This document shows, one piece after another, positions 56,923-64,000 of a stretch of 64,000 nt of DNA. Made by a program: the position numbers and the translations under genes. The stretch comes from Akebia trifoliata (Eukaryota; Streptophyta; Magnoliopsida; Ranunculales; Lardizabalaceae): NCBI GenBank assembly GCA_017979445.1, contig CM030719.1, forward strand, positions 24,357,996 through 24,421,995. Reading direction: 5' to 3'. Under the pieces are notes generated by a model. That model did not search any database and was not told the origin of the DNA. It saw only the letters and a list, made by a program, of their open reading frames with translations. The first letter of the stretch is position 1. Every line of letters starts with the position of its first letter.

Positions 56923-57210
56923 TCACTTAGCCCAATACATATAGTTAAGCAAATTGAGAAAACTAAGAACACAGAGAAGTGTGTAAAACAGGTCCAATCG
57001 GTTGTGATTCAAATTGTTTCCACCCAACCACTCATGCCCGAACCGTCGACTCACTGCATTAGTGATCGAGACTAGTACAAAGCTAAGGAAGTACCCCATG
57101 GAAGTTGAACACCACAACAATGAGGTACACATGCACCTCATTCTATCAGGAGCCTCGAAGTAGAAAAAGTCCAGCATTCCCCCAAGTGTAAGCATGTCTG
57201 ACAAAGTCAA
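56923..57210 (-). pseudogene. NPF (NRT1/PTR) transporter C-terminal fragment
   Basis: The minus-strand frame encodes TLGGMLDFFYFEAPDRMR, then CSTSMGYFLSFVLVSITNAV, then NRLDLFYTLLCVLSFLNLLN and YMYWAK. This is the last 90 or so residues (last two or three membrane helices) of a plant nitrate/peptide transporter family protein. The frame stops with TGA where family members usually have Trp (YWAKW), and a second stop follows two codons later. The rest of a gene of about 600 codons is absent. It is probably a captured or stranded gene piece. Confidence 0.8.
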
Positions 57211-57239
57211 TAAAAAAATTGAAAATAACTGATTCTTAC

Positions 57240-57388
57240 CTCACCAATATCCAAAGCTTCATCTGTCAAAGTGGCCACAGTAAATATAACCCCCAACAGA
57301 CCTTCAACTGCTAATGTTATGGCATTAGCTTCACTAGCAACCATGACTGCAGCATTGGAGGCATCATTTTCCGGGCTCCACTCAATTC
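57240..57388 (-). pseudogene. Possible exon fragment of an unrecognised gene
   Basis: A 49-codon frame (EWSPENDASNAAVMVASEAN, then AITLAVEGLLGVIFTVATLT) is bounded by a good acceptor (TTTCTACAG) and donor (GAG/GTAAGA) on the minus strand. It is not NPF sequence, and the 42-bp gap and phase do not allow clean splicing to the NPF piece. I could not identify the source. Confidence 0.35.
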
Positions 57389-57429
57389 CTGTAGAAATAA
57401 GTAGTAATGGTATTGAAAGTGCTGACAAC

Positions 57430-58410
57430 GCATGAACCGTTGGCTTGGGATTTTTCTAGACAAGCCCAACTAAGCATGAACAGAAGATCCTTGGAACATT
57501 TCACCTGTTAAAGAAATTCAGAGATCTCGAAGTGTAGAACCCCCTAGAGTCTCCATCTTAACAGTACATCCTAGGTCCCTATATTATCTAAATAAAGAAG
57601 ATCGCCTATACAGTAAAGCTTTAATGCTAAGTAACTGAATGCATGTCATCCTCATGCCTGTCAAACACATTACAATTTCTTTCTTTCCAAGTGCTTCGAC
57701 AAACAATAATAATCAATCAAGTTAGACCAATAATTAGCTTGATCAATGATTAGTAGCTACTTGATTTGAGCTTTTTCATGGGGTATTTTGTAGCCATTAG
57801 AACCGAGAATTCTTTTGGATGCTTGGATCTAATGTTTGCAGATAATCAATCAAGTTGATATCACATGTTTAATTCCATAAATAGGTAGACCAAAGGCTCA
57901 CGTGGTCCGTAGGACTAAAAAGTGCTCCAAAAGGCACTTTTTTAGGGGAGCGGTGTGATAAAACTTATGTTTTATGTGTTAGTGGGGGCATCCAATGATT
58001 ATGATTTTGGTGCCTAGGTCCACCTTGATAATACCTGAATCTTTTCTAAAATTCAGTGGAGTGGGGACCATTTGAAAGTATCTAAGATCAAAACAATGTT
58101 TGCAATCTATTAACAAATTTTCCATCCAAAAATTGCCTAATATGCTTCAAAAGCAATGTTTCAAGTTTTCCAAGGTTCCTTTTAAAATATTTTAGAATAC
58201 CTCAACTTTTCCCATGTTTTGGTTTGCCTCAATTTTTCTATCGAGTGAAACAATGATATCTAAATGTTATTTTAAACCTTGATGATAACTGTCCAAATAC
58301 TGCAGGGTCTTACTAGTAATTTTTCCTAATTATAAAAAGGAAAAATGACCTGTAAACCAACTTTTTTGTAAAATTGTTACCAATAATTCCCCCCGTGGTT
58401 TAAATATTGT

Positions 58411-58445
<35 letters not shown>

Positions 58446-59292
58446 TCATTTGGCATTTTTTAAAAGAAAAATACCAAACTACCCTTTTCAAATAACATTC
58501 ACATGCACAATCAACTCAGCCATGTCATGTGTGGACTGGCTGGCCACATTTTGGTGAAGATTTCGATATCCCCAAAAGTTTCAAAATTGATGACATGCCC
58601 TTGGACTCAGTCTTCTCTTAAAGTTAATTTTTTTTCTCTTGCTTGGTGGGGTTAGGTTAACAGTTAGCATTTAGTATAAGAAAGGAATTCAACCTAAGGC
58701 CTTGGGAGCAGCTTCCACAAGGTCTTATAATTAATTAAAACTGATGTAAATGATCTAAAATCCTTCAATTTTTCTATGGAAATTAATCATCTTCAATCTC
58801 TTAGATAATGATTATGTTATCGTGATTATCATTGTCACTATATTCACCATCACCTTCCTTATCATTCAAAAGAATAAATGTCTAGTTTTGGAAAAAAATT
58901 TAAGATTTATAAATTATTTTTCAATAATTTATAATAATACCAATTGTAGACACCTAGGTTTCGAATTTTGTTTTGGAGGTTTGAGCTCATCTATATGGGT
59001 TAAGAAGTTGTTCTCATTTAAGTAAGGTGTAAATGGATATCAAAAAAAAATTTGAATTTTTTTTTTTTTTTTCGTTATAATCACTTACATATCCAAAAGA
59101 TAAAGAGAAAACGTCTAACCTATAAAATTTAAGGTAAGGGAGTTTGGTTGAGGGACAAGGAATGTGTTATGCACCTTGTTCATCCCATCCAAATATGATT
59201 ATTATTGTTGATTAAATTTATAGCTTACATAAAAGTAAATAAACAAAATAACATTTAATATTAATGCTCTTAAGGAGCTTATTAAGGACTTA
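57430..59292. other. No gene recognised; includes (TA)n at 58413-58443
   Basis: AT-rich sequence with only short frames. A (TA)n tract at 58413-58443 is not followed by a member of the hairpin MITE family, unlike most TA tracts here. Confidence 0.45.
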
Positions 59293-60142
59293 TGATAAGG
59301 TCCCAATTATTCATTTTGGAGACCGTAATTACACTAATATTACCATTGCAATAATGTTAGTTCCTTTAAATAATTGCAAAATTATTTTATTTATCCAAAT
59401 TAATAGAGCTAATGATATATTATTGTTAATTGTAGTGCACGTGGAAGTTATCAAATCGTGAAACAATTATGGTTACAATACACGAGCCGAAAGGAAGCAT
59501 CCAGAAAAACCTCGAAGGATTTGGCTGCCACGTCACCGCGTCGCGGCTAGGCATGACCGCGCCGCGGTCATCTCAAGGAATTTGTCCTCGAGATTTGCAC
59601 AGAACCTTCCAATTGCTTCGATGGTTGTAACTGAATGGGTCGTTCGAAGCGAATCATCCGAAAAATTGACATGATTACCCGAATACGAATGTTATAAATT
59701 GGAGGGTTGATTTTAGAGAAGGAGTCTTCTCTTTGCTTTCTTCTTCTGTAATTTTTGGTTTTTCCTCTCTTTAATTCTCTGTAATTTTCTATTGAGAGAA
59801 CTCTTGAGTGTAGTGAAAACATCAAGAGTACTCAATTATTTATCTTTGTAATATTTTGGAGAGCTATAAATAAGGATTATAGATCGATCAACATCTTCTT
59901 CACCCATGTTCTTCATTCTTTTGTTATTTTCTGCAATTACGATTCTTGCGATGATCGGTTAGACTCTCCTTAGAGAGGTCAAGAATGCCGGAGCAATTTC
60001 ATTCTACCAATGTTATTTTGATTCTTTATTTCTGCTTTACATGTTAAATCTGAGAATCCTCTTAGGATAAGATTAGCAAACTTATATTTTTCAAATCAAG
60101 CTTAGATGATTGTTACTTAGATAAGCTCAAGAACAATCATGC
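59293..60142 (+). repeat. Diverged partial LTR of the Athila-like family
   Basis: It starts TGATAAGGTCCCAATTATTC and follows the LTRs of 5741-18250 through the GC-rich ACCGCGCCGCGGT site and TATA region to the equivalent of about position 860 of the LTR (CTTAGATAAGCTCAAGAA). It is clearly older, with many substitutions and small indels. It is cut at 60142 by the next element. Confidence 0.85.
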
Positions 60143-60882
60143 TGTAGACACCCCATTTTTTGCATCCGCCTGATTAATCAAGTTGTCAACCCGATCGCAA
60201 AGGTTCCCAATGATGGATGTTTATTCCAATGCTTCATTTTGTTACCAGATATGTTTCAGAAATCCGGATGAGGTATCTCGAACTGACAAAACTTAGAAAC
60301 CACGCTACGCTAGGTAAATACGACCCCAGAAACATAGAAATCATCATCTTGCAAATCAAAAGAAGCTTCACGATAAAAATCACTAAAAATGACCAAATTA
60401 CCAAAATACCCCTAACATCAAAACAACCCTAGAGCCTACATTACGCTTAGAAAAATCCATTCAAACACATAAAACAACAAATCGAAATCAAATAAATCAT
60501 TTCACCAAATTTCAAAGAATTTGACAAAATTACGAAAATACCCCTCATAAAATTCATGACCATTTCACACAAAAATTTCATAAATGACAAAAACCAACAT
60601 TCCCATTGAATTCCTTACGAAAAACTGATTCCAAAACATCCTGGAACATTGAAAAACGACTTAAAACGTAAAAAATCCTCTCCGAGGGCAAAACGATAAT
60701 TTTACAATTTTAATAATTAAAAATTTTGAAATTAATAAATAAATCATTAAACAAATGTGAAAAGAAACATTAAAGTCAATCAAGTAAGACTAAAGTCAAG
60801 TTAGGCTAAAGTCAAAACATTAAAGTCAACCAAGAAAGACTAAAGTCAAAGTATTAAAGTCAATATCATAAGACTAAAGTCA

Positions 60883-61213
60883 AAACCCTAAATCAAAACA
60901 CTAATCAAGTCAATCTCATAAGACTAAAAGTCAAAACCCTAAATCAAAACCCTAATCTAAACTAATCAAGTCAATTTCATAAGATTAAAAGTCAAAACCC
61001 TAAATTAAAACCCTAAGGACTAAGTCCATCTCATGAGACCAAAGTCTAAACTCTAATTGAAACCCTAATTGAAACCCTAAAAGAAATCCTAATGAAACCC
61101 TAATTCTCTTAAAAAACTTTATAAATAGGAGCCTCCACACCCTATTTTCGCATAAAAAAAAAAATCCTAGGAAAAGTAGGTAAAAAAGCCTCCATAGCCT
61201 CCCCAAAACCCTA
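60883..61213 (+). promoter_or_regulatory. Cluster of telo-box motifs (AAACCCTAA)
   Basis: About nine copies of AAACCCTAA lie between 60883 and 61213, many within a loose repeat of GACTAAAGTCAAAACCC type, most of them just upstream of the TATA box. Telo-boxes are known plant promoter elements bound by telomere-repeat-binding-type factors. These are dispersed, not a telomere array. Confidence 0.55.
61120..61127 (+). promoter_or_regulatory. TATA box of the Ogre/Tat-like LTR
   Basis: TATAAATA within ACTTTATAAATAGGAGCC, about 600 bp before the LTR end. Confidence 0.55.
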
Positions 61214-61722
61214 ATTTTGGAGCCCCAACTCCTTCCCTAACATCCATACTCCGATTTTAGCCTAAAAAACACCCAAAAATCTCTCAAAAACATCTCAAAA
61301 ATCCACAACAAATTTGAAGCACTCAGATCCAAGAAGGAGATACCTTACCTCGGAGATCAAGAATCAGATCCGGAGATAGAACGAAGTAAGGAATGCGGTA
61401 CAAGGAGTCATTCTAACCAGATCTGAGGGAATAACACTTTTGCAGATCAAAGGTAATTTTTTTTTTTTTTATCTAGGTTTATCATTAGCAATGTAGATCT
61501 ATTTGGGATAAGTAGAGACCGGCATTGGCCGGGCGGGGTTGGTGCCTAACACCTTCCAACCCCGTAACATGATCCCCGGATTCAAATTTCTATAGTAGAT
61601 AAGTTCTTTTTATCCATTGTAGGGTCAATTTGGTTCCTAGACCCTAATAACAAGGTTGCGACTCCCAAACCTCAAGGGTCAAAAGCGGATCTGCGCACCT
61701 CGCGAATCGAGGGCGCTTTCAG

Positions 61723-61741
61723 TGGCGACTCCGCTGGGGAC
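61723..61741 (+). other. Primer-binding site of the Ogre/Tat-like element
   Basis: TGGCGACTCCGCTGGGGAC is the form of primer site known from Ogre/Tat elements, usually assigned to tRNA-Arg. Only about 90 bp of internal sequence follow before the next insertion. Confidence 0.7.
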
Positions 61742-61811
61742 TATTGAGGATCAAACTTGAAAAACTCCAAGTATGGGAGCATTGCCAAGATGACCTAGTT
61801 TTTTATATTAT

Positions 61812-63160
61812 TGTAGACACCCCATTATTGCATCTGCCTAATTCGACAATTCGTCACCCGATTTTGGTGGATTCCTAATGATGAATATAAAAGAACTCGA
61901 AGGCTTGTGAGTACTGCTTGGTTCCTTCTGTTTCTAGTTTCTTTTCATCCTCCTTACTCGTCACTACTCGACTTAGAAATTTACGCACGCTTAGGATCGC
62001 TACATCTAACACCTGACTTAGCAAGCACGTACGCATAGGTTCGTTACACAAATCGATAACTTAGAGACCTCGCTACGCTAGAAAAATATAACTTTAGAAC
62101 TTAGAAATACTCACACAGTGACTGAAAGAAAACTCACGTTGAAATTCCTAAAAAATCTGTAAAAATCACAAAAATGACGAAAATACCCTTCATAAATTTT
62201 TGATGTCCGAAAAGTCTCAAAAGTACCCCCATTGCACTCAGAACGTGATTTCGAATCTAACGGGACCCAAATCGATGAAAATAGAGAAATTCAAGGAAAA
62301 TCGTCAAAAATCGTAAAAATGGCCAAAACGCCCCTTAACATCTAACTCTAACATAGAGACCTTGATCCCTAGGAAAATAAAAAATTAAACCAAAATAAAA
62401 TTCAAATTGAAAATTAAACTAAAATCCAAAATTTAAAATTAATTTAAAATCGTAAAATCAAATTAAATTTCAATACAAAATAAAAATTAAATTTTTAAGA
62501 AACCGATTAAAATACAAAATCAAAATCAAAATCAAATTGAAAATCAAGTTAAAAATCACTCAACCAATTAAAATGCAAAATTGAATTAAAATTTTAAATC
62601 AATCAACCAAATCGACCAACCAAAAATATAATTAACAAATTAAAATCCATTCGATCACATTTAAATCGAAATCCAATCAACCGACCAATTAAAAATTGAA
62701 ATCAATTTAAATTTCAAATTAAAACGTAAATTAATCAACCCGTTCAAAATTTAAATTAAAAATTCAAATTAAACAATTAAAACTCAAATTAAAAACGAAT
62801 CACCCAACCAATTAAAATGTAAAAATAAAATCGAACGATCAATCAATCAAAAATCGAAATCAAATCAACCAACAACCAAATTTAATATCAAAATTCAAAT
62901 TAAATTCTAATCGAAATTCAAAATTTAAAATCAATACAAATTCAAATGTAATATAAAATATCAAATTAAATTTCAAATCAAAACATCGATTAAAATAAAA
63001 AAAAAATTTCGAAATCAACCAATTGGAAACAAAATCAATTCATTAACTTAACCAATCACGACTCATTGGCGGAGAGTTACTGTAGTACGAGTAGCGTAGG
63101 ATCCCCCTCTCTCATTCTTTTAAAAATAAAAAAATAAAAATAAAAAATAAAAAATTTTCA
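61812..63160 (+). repeat. Second, related LTR or LTR fragment
   Basis: It starts TGTAGACACCCCATTATTGC like the LTR at 60143 and shares the ACTTAGAGACCTCGCTACGCT segment, but belongs to a different subfamily. From 62380 to 63050 it is an extremely A-rich, low-complexity stretch of AAATTAAAATC-like words. It seems to be cut at the right by the LINE near 63160. No primer site or 3' end is seen. Confidence 0.6.
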
Positions 63161-63161
63161 A

Positions 63162-64000
63162 AAGTCCCCTTCTTACTCGGTCTTGGTGAATGGAACGCCT
63201 CACGGTTTTTTTAGGAGTACTAGAGGCCTCAGGCAAGGGGATCCCCTATCTCCTTTCTTGTTTATCATAGTAGCAGAAGCCTTTGGGAAGATGATGGAAA
63301 GAGGGGTAGAGAATGGTTTCTTCTCAGGTTTCTTAGTAGGCACAGGCACTGTTACTGTTTCGCACCTACAATTCGCAGATGATACTTTAGTGTTCTTAGA
63401 TGATTCCATAGAGCAAACAAGGAGACTAGGCGGACTGCTTTGTTGTTTCGAAGCTGTGTCAGGTATTCCAGTCAACACGAGGAAAAGTAAGGTACTTCCA
63501 ATTGGCATGGCTAGGTGCACAACTCTTCTAGCAGCTTCGTTGGGTTGGCAGGTGGGTAGTCTCCCCTCTTCCTATTTGGGGATGCCTCTGGGGGCCCCTT
63601 ACAGGAGGGTGGCGATCTGGGACCCGATAGTGGAAAGGATTGAAAGGAAATTAGCAATGTGGCAAGCCAATTACCTATCCAAAGGAGGTAAACTAACTTT
63701 GATAAAAAGTGTTCTTTCTAGCATTCCAATATATTTTCTTTCTCTCCTCTCAATGCCTCGCAGTGTAGAATTAAGACTAGACAAGCTGTTTCGTAATTTT
63801 CTATGGCATGACAGAAATGGGAATAGAAAACACCATCTTGTGAATTGGAAACAAGTTTGCTCTCCTAAGAAACAAGGTGGTCTCGGTATTAGAAGACTTG
63901 GGGAAATGAACGTGGCCTTGAGGGGAAAATGGCTGTGGAGGTTTGGAAATGATGGGGACAATCTATGGAAACGAGTTATAAGAAGTAAGTACAAGTCTAG
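63162..64000 (+). CDS. L1-type LINE reverse transcriptase, partial (runs off the window)
   Basis: From about 63162 to the window end, the frame with codons in phase with 63189 stays open for about 275 codons. It encodes YSVLVNGTPHGFFRSTRGLR, QGDPLSPFLFIIVAEAF, the RT active-site box QFADDTLVFLDD (near 63373), then GIPVNTRKSK, SYLGMPLGAPYR, WQANYLSKGGKLTLIKSVL and LFRNFLWHDRNG. These are RT palm and thumb motifs of plant L1 elements in the right order. The upstream half of ORF2 is missing, since the LINE begins abruptly after an A-rich region, so this is a 5'-truncated copy. It continues beyond the window. Confidence 0.88.

Larger units (their letters stand above)
60143..61721 (+). repeat. Ogre/Tat-like LTR (1579 bp)
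   Basis: It begins TGTAGACACCCC and ends GGGCGCTTTCA, followed two bases later by the primer site. The 3' part (GGTGCCTAACACCTTCCAAC, then GACCCTAATAACAAGG, CGAATCGAGGGCGC) has the wording typical of Tat/Ogre LTR ends. It has a TATA box at 61120. It was inserted into the partial LTR at 59293. Confidence 0.75.

Noticed and set aside
60883..61213. CCCTAAA-type repeats as an interstitial telomere
   Set aside because: The motifs are dispersed among other sequence and not in tandem head-to-tail register.

Overview
This window looks like a repeat-dense, AT-rich stretch of a flowering-plant nuclear genome. The evidence is Athila/Tat-type Ty3/gypsy LTR retrotransposons with a tRNA-Asp-like primer site, an Ogre/Tat-like LTR with the matching primer site, L1-type LINEs with a C-terminal RNase H, CACTA transposon ends, a nitrate/peptide-transporter (NPF) gene fragment and a plant rDNA fragment. 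I cannot name the species. Almost all of the sequence is transposon-derived. The only plausible host genes are two small intronless paralogues for a secreted His/Pro-rich peptide (26730-26939 and 52372-52605, both minus strand).

Layout. 1-5735: LINE tails, a degenerate LTR-like region, and the left part of a segmental duplication (3164-4168). 5741-18250: a complete, young Athila-like retrotransposon (1288-bp LTRs differing at two sites that I could see, perfect 5-bp target duplication). It carries gag-pol with one frameshift and a downstream ORF with one in-frame stop. 18256-25125: LTR fragments in both orientations and a cluster of TA-flanked hairpin MITEs. 25126-28389: right part of duplication copy A with the first peptide gene. 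28390-36290: a decayed CACTA element holding Ulp1-like protease exons, an inserted LINE, CAC/GTG-rich modules, seven MITEs and an 18S-26S rDNA chimera. 38106-44437: a second, badly decayed Athila-like element lacking its 3' end. 44471-47511: a 1-kb inverted repeat carrying LINE remnants. 47577-49277: four more MITEs, three of them near-tandem. 49405-56123: duplication copy B with the second peptide gene and a second copy of the CACTA left half. 56124-57430: another CACTA end and gene fragments (NPF C-terminus). 59293-63160: nested LTRs. 63162-64000: a LINE reverse transcriptase, open to the window edge.

History read from nesting. The CACTA element was present before the duplication, because both copies contain it. 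Copy B joins sequences that lie 21 kb apart in copy A, so the block 4169-25125 was probably inserted into A afterwards. A LINE then entered A and a different CACTA entered B. The Athila-like element at 5741 is the most recent arrival that can be dated.

All coordinates and family calls come from reading the sequence by eye. No alignment or database search was run.
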